Below are positions 9,225 through 18,817 of a stretch of 64,000 bases of DNA, one piece after another. Location: positions 310,001 through 374,000 of the forward strand of contig NZ_JAGSYH010000001.1 in assembly GCF_025685685.1 (NCBI RefSeq), written 5' to 3'. The translations under genes and the position numbers were made by a program. Under the pieces are notes generated by a model. The model saw only the letters and a program-made list of their open reading frames with translations, ran no database searches and had not been told where the DNA came from. Position 1 is the first letter of the stretch. Each line of letters opens with the position of its first letter. This DNA is from Acidicapsa dinghuensis. Lineage in GTDB: Bacteria > Acidobacteriota > Terriglobia > Terriglobales > Acidobacteriaceae.

Positions 9225-9260
9225 AAAAAATCCCGTTCCTGTTTCAGGAACAGGCGGGAT
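9225..9260 (-). terminator. intrinsic terminator after the receptor pair
   Basis: The stem ATCCCG + CCTGTT pairs with AACAGG + CGGGAT, with a two-base bulge and a five-base loop. On the minus strand it is followed by six T residues. It lies 47 bases beyond the stop of the receptor gene ending at 9307 and separates the receptors from paralogue B. Confidence 0.85.
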
Positions 9261-9306
9261 CGAGATTGGTCATACCTCATTTCTTGTCTTGCAGGCTACA
9301 TCCAGA

Positions 9307-12183
9307 TCAAAAAGCCACCAGCCGGGCAGTGAATTGGACCTCTCGCGGACCTCCTATCCGTGTGACTCCAGGTGCATATTGTGGTTGCCCAGCAGTAAAT
9401 ACAGGTTGTGACGGCAGGCCGAAGAGGCTGATCGCATCCGCACCAAAGTTGCGGTTCTCTGCTCCGGCCAGATTGAAGACGTCAAGGAAAAGATCAAGAT
9501 GATGCCCTTCGCCCTTGAGCGTGAAATCTTTCACGACGCGCAGGTCAAGATCTGAGAATGCTGGTTGACGCATGCTGTTGCGTGCCGACATGACGCCGTT
9601 GATGACGGCGCGGTCATTCCAGTCATTCGCATCATTTTGTGTGTCGAAGCCAATGATCGGATTGTACGGTTGGCCAGAGTGGGTAACGAAAAGCGGGTTG
9701 CACTTGAAACCAAGAGGCAGATTGAAGATAGCCTCAAGATTGAGCGTCTGCCGCTCGTCGAGCGAAGAAAAGGCGCGCTCTTGCTGAAGCTCGAATGGAT
9801 TCACCGCTGAATCGATGCCGTATGGATCATTGCTTGAATCATCGTCGCGCGTTTGCGAGAGCGTGTAGTTGGCAACCAGTTGCGTGCGGCGAGAAATTTG
9901 CGAAGTAGCTGTGAGAAGAAACGCGTTATAGCTTGAGTGCGCGGATGATTGGTTCACCAGGTCACGGCCAACCGCAGAATTTGGCCGAACTGACGGGAAT
10001 ATGGGAATACCATCGGCATTCACCGTTGGCGGATTTAGATTTTCGTCGAGACGCCGCTGCAGGCGCCAGGTTGCGCTATGAAGATAGCCTGCATTGATCT
10101 CCAGCTTGGTTAGAAACTGCTGATCGACGCTGAACGCAACCTGGGCTGATGATGGATTGCGGAACCCTGGGTCGATATTGACAACAAGCGCATGCGACTG
10201 GATCAGCGTTGGCGGGGTGGCAAGAGCATGCGGTGCATTCGTATTCGCATCCGTCAGAGCCAGCAGTTCCGGGTCGAAGTAGCTATCGGCGACGATTGTG
10301 TTTGTGCCGCTGTCAGAGATAACACGATGAAAGACTGCGCCGGGCGTTGCTGCATCATAGATGCCAGCCGAGATGCGCACCACCGTCTTTTCTGTAGGAT
10401 TCCATGCGAGACCAAGGCGTGGCTGCCACTGCATCAGGTCATTTGGAATCTTCTGCGCCGACTGCGGATTCCACTGGCCTGCCCAGCGAAGGCCCGCGGT
10501 CAGAACGATGTGCTTCGTAAGATCCCGCTTGGCATTGATAAAGAGAGCAAGTTCGTTGATCGATCCGGAGAAGCGCGTGTTGCCAACTGCGAAGGTCTGC
10601 TGAAAGCGCCGCGGATTGTTTGCCAGAAAATCGTCGAGGGAGTTGTAATCAAAACGTCCATTGAGATTCTCTTCGCGTTGCTCATACATTGGGTCATAAG
10701 AGTACACGCTGCCGATATCGACCGATGTTTTACCCGCCTCAACCGAAAACGTATCTGCTAATTCAAACCGGCGTGCGCTGTAGAGATGCTCTCCCAGGGC
10801 ATCTCCGCCGAGAATGCCGAAGCCGTTGATATAGAACTCAGGCCCGTTGGAATTAGGCGAGAGATGCCGGTGATCCGATGACCACGCTGTGACAAACTGA
10901 TTCACGCTTTGACTGCTGACGACTGTCGTAAGTCCACCGCGCACCCAGAAACTCTGACCGCCAAGTGAAGAAGCAAAATCTTCTGTACCGATGGTGCGGG
11001 TTGATCCGTCGCTAATATTGGTGGCACGCACGCGATTAGCGCTGAATTCGAGGTTCAGCGTATTCGCAGAATTGAGAAGGAAATCAAAACGCGCGAATCC
11101 AGCCGTGGGTGTATTACGCTCCGTGATCTGGCCCTGCATGCTTGCGAGTTGCTCGGGAAGATCGACACCAGAAGCCTGCGGTTCAAATTGAGCATAATAA
11201 GGCGCGTGCAAAAAATCCTGCTCTGTGCCTGCATAAAAGAAGCTGCGATCGTGATGGATTGGTCCACCAAAGGAACCGCCGAAGGTGTTCTGCTGATTAT
11301 CGAGAGAGCGATCAAAGGCGTCTGCTGCAGTCAGTGTTGCGGGGCGGCCTGTGTAAAAGGCTTCGCCGTGAAATTTATTCGATCCTTCTTTCGTCGCGAC
11401 GTTGATGAATCCGGCATTAGTATTGCCGGTCTGCGCAGTCACACCGGAACGAACGATCTCGAATTCACGCACGACTGTCTGCGGAAGAAAGAAGCTGCCA
11501 TCTTCTGCGCCGCGTCTTGAGCCGGTGAGTGGATTGTCGAAATTCGTGCCGTCTACCTGCGTCACAACCGAAGAAGCGCGTTGCCCGGAGATAATGACAC
11601 CACTGCCGGTACTATCTTCATGCGTGCCCGCAGCCAGTTGCGCGAATTGCGAGAAGTCGCGATCGCGGTTAGGCAGATACGTCACCGTCATGCCGGCGAG
11701 AAAGCTGTTTTGCGATACCTCTGTCTTATTGATTGCGGGGGCAAGCGTGTTTCCCTCTGACGTGCCCGCTCGCGCATGAACCGTTGTGCTTTGATGCACG
11801 GCTGTTGGGGCAAGACGAACGGAGACTTCAGTGTTGCTGCCGAGAGTAAGCGTAAGACGCAGAGGGCGTTTCAAAATCAGCCCCAATAGCTTCGCCTCAG
11901 CTTTGATCTCGTACGCTCCGGGGACCAGCCCCTGCACACGAAAGCCGCCGCTATCACTGGAGCGCAGAACGCGTTTTGCAGATAGGTCAGTGCTCGTAAT
12001 CGTAATCTCAGCACCAGCTACAGGCTTGCCTTGTGCATCGACAACATCACCGGTGATCGATGCCATATTCGACTGCGCACACAATGTACGCGAAGCAGCA
12101 CAACCTGCGATGAGGATCACAATCAGCCATCTGATCTGCAGGGCAGTTCGAATTAACGATCGATCAATGGTAGGGAGACGCAT
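9307..12183 (-). CDS. Oar-like TonB-dependent receptor (second of pair)
   Basis: A 958-residue outer-membrane protein. After a signal peptide (hydrophobic WLIVILIAGCAA, cleavage near LCAQS) comes a CarboxypepD_reg-like domain of about 85 residues (ITGDVVDAQGKPVAGAEITI onward). A plug-like region and a long beta-barrel follow, ending in a C-terminal phenylalanine (VQFTARLVAF), the usual outer-membrane barrel signal. Proteins of this kind in Acidobacteriota are taken as TonB-dependent transporters or Oar-type adhesin/receptors, and the ligand is unknown. Its ATG (12183-12181) shares one base with the TGA stop of the upstream receptor (TGATG), so translation is probably coupled. A strong terminator follows. 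Confidence 0.85.
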   Translation of the reverse strand: MRLPTIDRSLIRTALQIRWLIVILIAGCAASRTLCAQSNMASITGDVVDAQGKPVAGAEITITSTDLSAKRVLRSSDSGGFRVQGLVPGAYEIKAEAKLLGLILKRPLRLTLTLGSNTEVSVRLAPTAVHQSTTVHARAGTSEGNTLAPAINKTEVSQNSFLAGMTVTYLPNRDRDFSQFAQLAAGTHEDSTGSGVIISGQRASSVVTQVDGTNFDNPLTGSRRGAEDGSFFLPQTVVREFEIVRSGVTAQTGNTNAGFINVATKEGSNKFHGEAFYTGRPATLTAADAFDRSLDNQQNTFGGSFGGPIHHDRSFFYAGTEQDFLHAPYYAQFEPQASGVDLPEQLASMQGQITERNTPTAGFARFDFLLNSANTLNLEFSANRVRATNISDGSTRTIGTEDFASSLGGQSFWVRGGLTTVVSSQSVNQFVTAWSSDHRHLSPNSNGPEFYINGFGILGGDALGEHLYSARRFELADTFSVEAGKTSVDIGSVYSYDPMYEQREENLNGRFDYNSLDDFLANNPRRFQQTFAVGNTRFSGSINELALFINAKRDLTKHIVLTAGLRWAGQWNPQSAQKIPNDLMQWQPRLGLAWNPTEKTVVRISAGIYDAATPGAVFHRVISDSGTNTIVADSYFDPELLALTDANTNAPHALATPPTLIQSHALVVNIDPGFRNPSSAQVAFSVDQQFLTKLEINAGYLHSATWRLQRRLDENLNPPTVNADGIPIFPSVRPNSAVGRDLVNQSSAHSSYNAFLLTATSQISRRTQLVANYTLSQTRDDDSSNDPYGIDSAVNPFELQQERAFSSLDERQTLNLEAIFNLPLGFKCNPLFVTHSGQPYNPIIGFDTQNDANDWNDRAVINGVMSARNSMRQPAFSDLDLRVVKDFTLKGEGHHLDLFLDVFNLAGAENRNFGADAISLFGLPSQPVFTAGQPQYAPGVTRIGGPREVQFTARLVAF

Positions 12184-15131
12184 CAGAAAAGAAACTTCGC
12201 GGAGAACTGCAATTCTCTCGCCGGTAGCTGATTTATGATGCCCACTAAAGGTTGACCAAACCCTGCGGCCCGCGTCGCCCCGTTGCCGTAGGTTCCGTTA
12301 TAGCCAACAAAGTTTGCGTGGTTGAGTACGTTTGACGCCTCTGCCCGCAGATCGAGATGCACCAAATCTCTATAAAGTGGGAAGGATCGCGACACAAAGG
12401 GACCAACAGAGTAGATCGGATTGCCTCTGCCGGTGTCGCGGCCGACGACTGCGCCATTGATGACCGGGCGCGCTGTCGTTGCGCCAGTATCGCCATTGTT
12501 TACTACGCCGGTGGTCAGGTTATACGGTAGCCCGCTTGCGAGCGTGGTTACGCCACCGATGTGCACCTTTAGCGGAGCAACATAGAGGCCGCTTAATACA
12601 AACCTGTGCCGCTGATCGTAGATGGCGTTTCCGTATTCGGCTTCGCCGGTTACATTAGCGTCGTTTGGATTCTGGCTGGTCGTATCGGGATCGACATTGT
12701 CGAGCGTGTGCGACCAGGTATAGCTGGTCAGCATTTCGAATCGCTTACTGAAAGCATGCGAAAGATTCACGTCGAGCGCGTCGTAGTGGAGATATCCATC
12801 ATTGACGTCTGTCTGGATTACGCTGTACGGCGGTTGAGGGTTCGTGGCTTTTGCCGTATTGCAAGTAGCTCCATTCTGCTGATACCAGTAGATCCAGTAT
12901 GGACGGGTGCAGTTCGCGGCCTGCGCGGTGCGTACTTGTCCTGGCTCGGTTCGGGCAAAGTACGAAGGGCTGTCAACATCTAGCGGACGCACGATACGCA
13001 GCGTATGCGTGCCTACGTAGTCGATGCTCAGTAGCCATTGCGTAGCAAAGCGATGCTCGATTCCCAATGTCCACTGCTCGGAGTAAGGATTCAGAAGTTG
13101 GTCGGGATAGCCATTCAGTGCAGAGGTCGGGAAAAACGTGTCGAGATATTTACTATCTCCGGGACGAACATAGAGGCTCCGTACCGGAGCATTGGCCCCA
13201 GCGGGGAACGCCGGAAGCGGCGCATCAGAAACCGCTGCTGGAAAACCAGCCTGACCAGGAGTGGCCGTGTAGTTGAATACACCTTGCGGTCCGCCGAGTG
13301 CATAGCTTGCTTCTTCGTTATCGACAATTTGCGAGTAGTAGATGCCGAAGCCGCCACGGGCAACCAGTGAGCCTGAACCCGTCATATCGAAGACGAAACC
13401 TACACGTGGTGCGAAGCTCAAAGCAGCATCTGTGAAGGTTTGCCGCTCATAACGCAGTCCGGCATTAAGGGTGAGCCGATGGCTCACGCGGTAATCATCC
13501 TGAGCAAAGAGCGCCCAGAGCTGATCGTCTACCGTGTAGTTCGCATTGCCGTAGCTCTGCTGGTAGCTCTGCACATTGGCGATGCTATTCAGGTAATCAG
13601 AGCTTTCGCAGACAGAGACTGGCTGCGGGCACGGAAAATAAGTGAACGATCCAAGATAAATTGGGCCGCCAAACTCTTTGCTGTTGCCGCCGGTATGAGC
13701 ATCAATCACGCTGCCGCCGAACGTGATGTCGTGATGACCATAGGCGATTGCCAGGGTTTCGTTAGCCACATATTGACGGTTCATCAGCAGCGCGGATTGC
13801 GAAGTGCCGGAAGTGAACGTACCGCAAGCAGTCGATCCGCAGGAACTGGTAATGGGCACAACGAATTGAGTGCTGAAGACAACAGGATCGAATTCCGTAA
13901 TGGGTGAAGCGAGTTGGAATTGCAAGCGCGCATTGTTGACCATGTGCGGCGTTAAGACAGATGTTTCGCCGAGTTCGCCGGCGTAGGTATAGCGCCGGAA
14001 GATGCGCGCTACGTTCGGCAGCGAATTGCCGCCGACAATGCCGTTGGGGTTGGTGTCATAGAAGTGATCCATATTCACGCGCAGAAAACCGTTGTTGTGC
14101 GCATTGAACTGGCGGTCGAGACGAAGAAATCCCAGCCAGCCTCGATAGTGACCGATATACGGGCCGGGATCAAGCGGCGAGATGACAGGCGAGGCACGAT
14201 CCTGGCGATTGAACTCTCCTGCCAAAAAGAAATGATTGAGCTGATCTTTGCCGAAAGCTCCGCCGATCGATGCCGCTGTCTGTCCCAGTGCATCGTTGGT
14301 CAAATCATTGCCGCTCGATGCATTCGCTGTAGTGAATCCAGAGAGAGATGCTTCAGGACCGGATGGGCGCCACAATTCAAGCACCTGACCATGAAGGCTG
14401 TTTCCACCACTGCGAGTTACGATGTTGACTACGCTTCCTGTGCCGCCGCCATATTGTGCGGTAAATGCGTTGGTCAACACCGACATCTCATCGACAGCCA
14501 TTTGCGGAACGTTGGTGAATAGCGTTTGTCTGCCCCAGCTATCGTTGCCCGTACTGCCGTCAATCTCAAACCAGGTTTGTCTGCGCCCCGCCCCGTTGGT
14601 CGTGAAGAGGTCTTCATTCATGAAGACGTCGCCCTGATTGATGGCAGGTCGATTCGCAGCGCTGAGAAGAGGCAAATACGTAATGCGGCGGCTGTATAGA
14701 GGCGTCTCTTCAATCTGTTGCTCGCTGAGCCGTATGCCAAGCTGCGGCTGGTCTATGCGAACATCGTTCGCCGCGCCCGTCACGATGACATTGGCGCTCG
14801 CAACTGCGACATTCAATCTCACGGAAACTTGCGCGGCACTGCCCGCTGCAAGCACGACATGATCTACCTCGGCGGCGGCAAAACCCGGGCCTGTAACGGT
14901 CACCTTATATGCACCCGCGACTGGCAAGCCGGCAACAACGAAGTAACCATTTGTATCAGCTGTAGCTTCGCGATGCAGGCCGGTGAGAGCGTTCTCTACC
15001 GTAACAGCCGCATGAGGCACAGCAGCGTTTGTCTGGTCAGTCACCGTACCCTGCAGGGTAGCCGTGTCAGTAGTCTGGGCGGCTGCGGCGAATGAACAGA
15101 CAAGGATGAGAAATGCGGCAATAAGACGCAA
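12183..15131 (-). CDS. Oar-like TonB-dependent receptor (first of pair)
   Basis: A 982-residue outer-membrane receptor with the same plan as its downstream partner: signal peptide, CarboxypepD_reg-like domain (LQGTVTDQTNAAVPHAAV), plug with a conserved 'VNIVTRSGGN' strand, beta-barrel and terminal phenylalanine (LQFSAKFLF). I choose the TTG at 15131 because GGAGG stands four bases upstream and the product then begins MRLIAAFLILVCSFAAAAQ, a compact signal peptide. The ATG at 15197 has no ribosome binding site and adds 22 unusual residues. With this start the 155-base gap upstream has room for the promoter and dyad described separately. The likely role is TonB-driven uptake or surface binding of an unknown ligand, together with the neighbouring secreted propellers. 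Confidence 0.85.
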   Translation of the reverse strand: MRLIAAFLILVCSFAAAAQTTDTATLQGTVTDQTNAAVPHAAVTVENALTGLHREATADTNGYFVVAGLPVAGAYKVTVTGPGFAAAEVDHVVLAAGSAAQVSVRLNVAVASANVIVTGAANDVRIDQPQLGIRLSEQQIEETPLYSRRITYLPLLSAANRPAINQGDVFMNEDLFTTNGAGRRQTWFEIDGSTGNDSWGRQTLFTNVPQMAVDEMSVLTNAFTAQYGGGTGSVVNIVTRSGGNSLHGQVLELWRPSGPEASLSGFTTANASSGNDLTNDALGQTAASIGGAFGKDQLNHFFLAGEFNRQDRASPVISPLDPGPYIGHYRGWLGFLRLDRQFNAHNNGFLRVNMDHFYDTNPNGIVGGNSLPNVARIFRRYTYAGELGETSVLTPHMVNNARLQFQLASPITEFDPVVFSTQFVVPITSSCGSTACGTFTSGTSQSALLMNRQYVANETLAIAYGHHDITFGGSVIDAHTGGNSKEFGGPIYLGSFTYFPCPQPVSVCESSDYLNSIANVQSYQQSYGNANYTVDDQLWALFAQDDYRVSHRLTLNAGLRYERQTFTDAALSFAPRVGFVFDMTGSGSLVARGGFGIYYSQIVDNEEASYALGGPQGVFNYTATPGQAGFPAAVSDAPLPAFPAGANAPVRSLYVRPGDSKYLDTFFPTSALNGYPDQLLNPYSEQWTLGIEHRFATQWLLSIDYVGTHTLRIVRPLDVDSPSYFARTEPGQVRTAQAANCTRPYWIYWYQQNGATCNTAKATNPQPPYSVIQTDVNDGYLHYDALDVNLSHAFSKRFEMLTSYTWSHTLDNVDPDTTSQNPNDANVTGEAEYGNAIYDQRHRFVLSGLYVAPLKVHIGGVTTLASGLPYNLTTGVVNNGDTGATTARPVINGAVVGRDTGRGNPIYSVGPFVSRSFPLYRDLVHLDLRAEASNVLNHANFVGYNGTYGNGATRAAGFGQPLVGIINQLPARELQFSAKFLF

Positions 15132-15210
15132 TGCGCCTCCGACGAATATGAGAACTTGGGAGCAGAAAGCAGCAGAAGATCGAGCTGCCTGATCCATAAG
15201 TAAAGCAGCA

Positions 15211-15259
15211 GGCCCGTTACTACCATATGTAGTAACGGGCCATGGCTCATTTCAGTCAA
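15211..15259 (-). promoter_or_regulatory. candidate promoter with BlaI/MecI-type operator dyad
   Basis: A perfect 13-bp inverted repeat (GGCCCGTTACTAC, five-base centre, GTAGTAACGGGCC) occupies 15211-15241. Read on the minus strand its core is TACTACATATGGTAGTA, close to the TACA/TGTA-type dyads bound by BlaI/MecI repressors. A -35-like TTGACT (minus strand, 15259-15254) stands 18 bases before TTACTA, so the dyad would cover the -10 element and the transcription start. A terminator for the upstream gene is the alternative, but no U-run follows. A BlaI-family gene lies 3.6 kb away. Both promoter and repressor assignments are inferences. Confidence 0.5.
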
Positions 15260-15285
15260 GTTCCTTCGATTGTGGAGGTTTGCTA

Positions 15286-18200
15286 CTACTCTTCGTCTCC
15301 CATTTCCACCTGGTCGATGACGCCATGATCGAGCTTTGAGGTATCGAGCCGTAAAGCTGCCAGATGTTGCTGTTTGAGCGTGGCGTTCAAAGCCTTCAGA
15401 TCGGTTTGCTTAATCTGCTCCCACTGGTGCAGCAGTTCGGGCAAGGGCTGGCTTGTGGCCTCCACCGCTTCGATCTGCGCTGTGGTTGGAGCCATATCGG
15501 CGCTCTCGATCGAATGCTCCAGGCGAGCAAGTTGCATGCGGACAGAATTCAGATTTGCCGGTCGTCCCGCGCCTCCACGCATCCTGCGTTCACCGCGTTC
15601 TCCTCCGGCAATTTTCTCCAGTTTCTCTTCGAGAGAAGGGCCAGATCCTGCAATCGGAGCCTGTGTCGACCGCGCCTTCAACTGCTCACGTAGAACTGTG
15701 ATCTGATGCAGGGCTTCCGTAGCCTGAAGCATCTGATCGTAAGCCGACTTCGAGACCTTGAACTGTTCGGCAAGATCGGCCTCTGAGGTTTTAACACGCG
15801 GGTCCATGACTACCTTCAACGGCTCGGTCATGGTCTCTCCACTGGCAATGAGACGGATTGAGTAGCTTCCCGGCATCACCCACGGAGCGGTTGAGACAGG
15901 TGGCGTGTCGTGTGGAACCGCCGTCTCCGCATCTGGCTCGGTCGACATGCCGGGTACCTGGGGATACTGCATGTCCCACAGAAAGCGATGATGGCCGGGT
16001 GTCGCATACAACACACGCGGCGGGCGCGCCCAGATTGTTGGATCGGGATAACGAGGATCGAGTTGAGGAACTGGATCAGTGCTCTTGAAGCGGCTTACGA
16101 CCTCGCCCTTGCTGTCGAGAATCTCGAGCGTAACATCACCAGTAAAATCAGGGCTGAGATAGTAGTCGACTATGGCTCCATCAGGAGGGTTTTCGCCGGT
16201 GGCCATATCCGGAGGCCACGGAGTCGGCGGGTTCATGTTATTGCGAATGCGCAGCGCGGTCTGTGGCTTGTAGAGATATGCCTTCTTCTGCTCAACAGCC
16301 TCGGATATCTGGCGCAGCGGTGTCACATCGTCAAGGATGAGGAAGCCGCGCCCATGCGTGCCGACGATCAGATCGTCGCCTTTGATCTGCAAATCACGAA
16401 CTGAACTGGCGGGCATGTTGAGACGCAGGGATTGCCAGTGATCTCCATCGTCAAAGGAGACGTACACCTGTGTTTCCGTACCGGCATAGAGCAGGCCTTT
16501 GCGCTTGGGGTCTTCGCGGATGGTGCTGGTTGCGGCTCCGTCAGGGATGCCGTTGTTGATCTCCTGCCATGTCTTGCCGCCGTCATGCGTGCGGAAGAGA
16601 TGCGGCCGCATATCATCGAGGCGCATTGTGTTGATTGCCGCGTAAGCCGTGAGCTTGTCGAAGTGGCCTGGGTCCATGTTGAAGACCTTCCAGAAAGGCT
16701 TCAACTCCGGCGGTGTTACGTTCTGCCAGTGCCCGCCACCATCGGTGGTAGTCCAGATGAGACCATCATCGGTGCCGGCCCATAAACGATTGATGTCGAG
16801 CGGAGACAAAGCCAGCGAGTATATAACGCCGCGGCGAATCGGTTTTGCTGTTGGCGAATCTTTGTAGAAATCTAACGTCGGCGGTAGTTCATACGACTCG
16901 CGGCTAAGATCGGGACTGATCTCTTTCCAGTTCTTGCCGTAATCCGTCGTAAGCCAGAGCGTATTGGTCGCGAAGTACAAGCGATGCGGATCAACAGGGG
17001 AGAACATCAGCGGCTCTGTCCTCAGCACGCGATAGCTACGCAGCGGGCTGGGTTCGATGTTCTCTACCTGGCCGGTACGGCGGTCATAGCGCGTGACCTT
17101 ACCGCCGTAGACGATGTCGGGATCGAGAGGGTCGGGCGCAGCGTAGCCGTATTCCTCGATGCCCGCCGGGTGCCAGTCATGGAAAGTGATGCGGCCGTCG
17201 TTGCTGCGGCTTGATACGCACGCGCTGCCGCTATCCTGCTGTCCGCCACACACGCGATACGGGAACGCATTGTCTGCCGTAACGTGATAGACCTGCGCCG
17301 TGGGCTGGTTATACCACTGCGTCCAGCTTTCGCCGCCGTTCTGTGTAATGATGGCGCCCTGATCGCTGGCGAGAGCGATGATTTTCGTATTATTCGGATT
17401 GATATAGACGTTCTGATAGTCGTCACCGCCCGGCGATCCGCGCAAACCTGTCCATGTCACGCCCTTGTCTGTCGACTTCCAGGTCACGATCGATGCGACG
17501 TAAACCGTGTCTGGATCTTTGGGATCGACTCTGGGAACAGGCAGATCGCCGCCGCCGATGCGTTCTTCAGGACGAGAGTCGTTTGCCGCTGCGTGGATCC
17601 AGTTTGCGCCGCCATCATCTGAGCGATAGAGACCGACCTTGCCATCCTGCGAAGCGATAGCCGTGTAGATACGCTGCGAGTCGGTTGGAGAAATCGTGAT
17701 ATTTACCTGCACAATGTTCTCGGGCAGACCGTGGCCGGTCAGCTTGGTCCATGTATCGCCGCCATTGTCTGAGCGGAAGAGGCCGCCATCCGCGCCGGAC
17801 CATGCACCATTTTCCCAGGGCCCTTCGCGACGCTGCCACATGCCGGCAAAAACGATGTTTGGGTTCTTCGGGTCGATCGCCACCTCGGAGGCGCCTGTTT
17901 CATCATTCACAAACAAGACCCGCTTGAAGTTCTTTCCGCCATCGGTGGAGCGATACAGGCCACGCTCATTGTTCGGTCCGTAGGGATGACCTGTAACAGC
18001 GACGAAGACACGATCGGCATTGGTAGGGTCTACAGCGATCTCACCGATCTGCTGCCCCTCGCGTAGTCCAAGATGCTCCCAGGTTTCGCCACCGTCGGTG
18101 GATTTGTACACTCCATCGCCGGTCGAGAGATCGGGCCGCGCCAGACCTTCGCCACTGGCCACATAGACAATCTTCGGATCGGATTCCGCAACCGCGATCG

Positions 18201-18486
18201 AACCGATAGAACCTGTCGGTTCCTTATCCCAGACGCTGTGCCAGGTCGCACCGGCATCCGTCGTCTTAAACACTCCGCCACCGACCGCTCCAAGATAGAA
18301 GGTCGCAGGTTCGCTGGCTACTCCCGCCAGTGCCCGGGTGCGTCCGGCGCGCATAGGGCCAATCTCGCGCCAGCGCATATCGGAAAAGAGGCTCACATTG
18401 ACCGGACCGGATTGTGTGTACGAGGTCACGGGCAAGGCAAGAATTGCAAACGCAAACAAGGATAAGTAATGTCTGGGATTCTTCAT
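15286..18486 (-). CDS. secreted sortilin/VPS10-like Asp-box propeller protein (paralogue C)
   Basis: A 1066-residue secreted propeller paralogue. The ATG has AGGAG four bases upstream and starts a good signal peptide (HYLSLFAFAILALPVTSYTQ). About eleven Asp-boxes follow (KTTDAGATW, KSTDGGETW, RSDDGGANW, TTDYGKNW, RTHDGGKTW, SFDDGDHW), with the entry phrase WREIGPMRAGRTRALAG shared with paralogue B. The C-terminal 250 residues contain a NPPDGAIVDYYL beta region, then a helical, charged stretch with a short Gly/Arg-rich patch (GGERGERRMRGGAGR), and end GDEE. Possible ligands or substrates are unknown. It stands upstream of the two receptors on the same strand and divergent from the BlaI-type regulator. 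Confidence 0.85.
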   Translation of the reverse strand: MKNPRHYLSLFAFAILALPVTSYTQSGPVNVSLFSDMRWREIGPMRAGRTRALAGVASEPATFYLGAVGGGVFKTTDAGATWHSVWDKEPTGSIGSIAVAESDPKIVYVASGEGLARPDLSTGDGVYKSTDGGETWEHLGLREGQQIGEIAVDPTNADRVFVAVTGHPYGPNNERGLYRSTDGGKNFKRVLFVNDETGASEVAIDPKNPNIVFAGMWQRREGPWENGAWSGADGGLFRSDNGGDTWTKLTGHGLPENIVQVNITISPTDSQRIYTAIASQDGKVGLYRSDDGGANWIHAAANDSRPEERIGGGDLPVPRVDPKDPDTVYVASIVTWKSTDKGVTWTGLRGSPGGDDYQNVYINPNNTKIIALASDQGAIITQNGGESWTQWYNQPTAQVYHVTADNAFPYRVCGGQQDSGSACVSSRSNDGRITFHDWHPAGIEEYGYAAPDPLDPDIVYGGKVTRYDRRTGQVENIEPSPLRSYRVLRTEPLMFSPVDPHRLYFATNTLWLTTDYGKNWKEISPDLSRESYELPPTLDFYKDSPTAKPIRRGVIYSLALSPLDINRLWAGTDDGLIWTTTDGGGHWQNVTPPELKPFWKVFNMDPGHFDKLTAYAAINTMRLDDMRPHLFRTHDGGKTWQEINNGIPDGAATSTIREDPKRKGLLYAGTETQVYVSFDDGDHWQSLRLNMPASSVRDLQIKGDDLIVGTHGRGFLILDDVTPLRQISEAVEQKKAYLYKPQTALRIRNNMNPPTPWPPDMATGENPPDGAIVDYYLSPDFTGDVTLEILDSKGEVVSRFKSTDPVPQLDPRYPDPTIWARPPRVLYATPGHHRFLWDMQYPQVPGMSTEPDAETAVPHDTPPVSTAPWVMPGSYSIRLIASGETMTEPLKVVMDPRVKTSEADLAEQFKVSKSAYDQMLQATEALHQITVLREQLKARSTQAPIAGSGPSLEEKLEKIAGGERGERRMRGGAGRPANLNSVRMQLARLEHSIESADMAPTTAQIEAVEATSQPLPELLHQWEQIKQTDLKALNATLKQQHLAALRLDTSKLDHGVIDQVEMGDEE

Positions 18487-18817
18487 GGAACTCCTCAGTC
18501 TGATTTGGAAATGGGCCTGATCCCATGGCTGTCGTTCCGCCAGGAGCGAGGTTCGCTAGGACTATCTATGTGCGAAGGTCTCTTGGACAAGATACCGCTT
18601 CGTCAGAGTCTTGCCGTGTTTTTTGTTTCGACTCTGCATTTTTAGCAACACGATATCAACGTCGCGTGTTGGCACTGACTTTGTATACTGGGCTGCACAG
18701 GTCGGCTTTGCCCGAAATAACCTATTGGCGGCAGAAAGCTGAAACTCTTCGCCAAAGATGGCCGTCTTGATCGCAACGGCTTCCTGTTTCCAATCGATAC
18801 CACCGCAAGGAGACGAT
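18487..18817. other. divergent intergenic region between paralogue C and blaI-like gene
   Basis: These 331 bases hold no gene I can support. On the minus strand TTGTCC, 16 bases, TAGATA (18595-18568) is a weak promoter candidate for paralogue C. On the plus strand TATACT at 18684-18689 is a possible -10 without a good -35. A 7-bp inverted repeat, CAGAGTC with GACTCTG (18604-18636), is followed by CATTTTT. I looked for a copy of the dyad found at 15211-15241 and did not see one. Confidence 0.4.

Noticed and set aside
15132..15197. Longer N-terminus (ATG at 15197) of the first receptor
   Set aside because: It has no ribosome binding site and would put 22 residues before a complete signal peptide that follows GGAGG and TTG at 15131.
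18604..18636. Inverted repeat CAGAGTC/GACTCTG as a BlaI operator
   Set aside because: Its sequence does not resemble the TACA/TGTA type dyads, the loop is 19 bases, and its place relative to a promoter is unclear.
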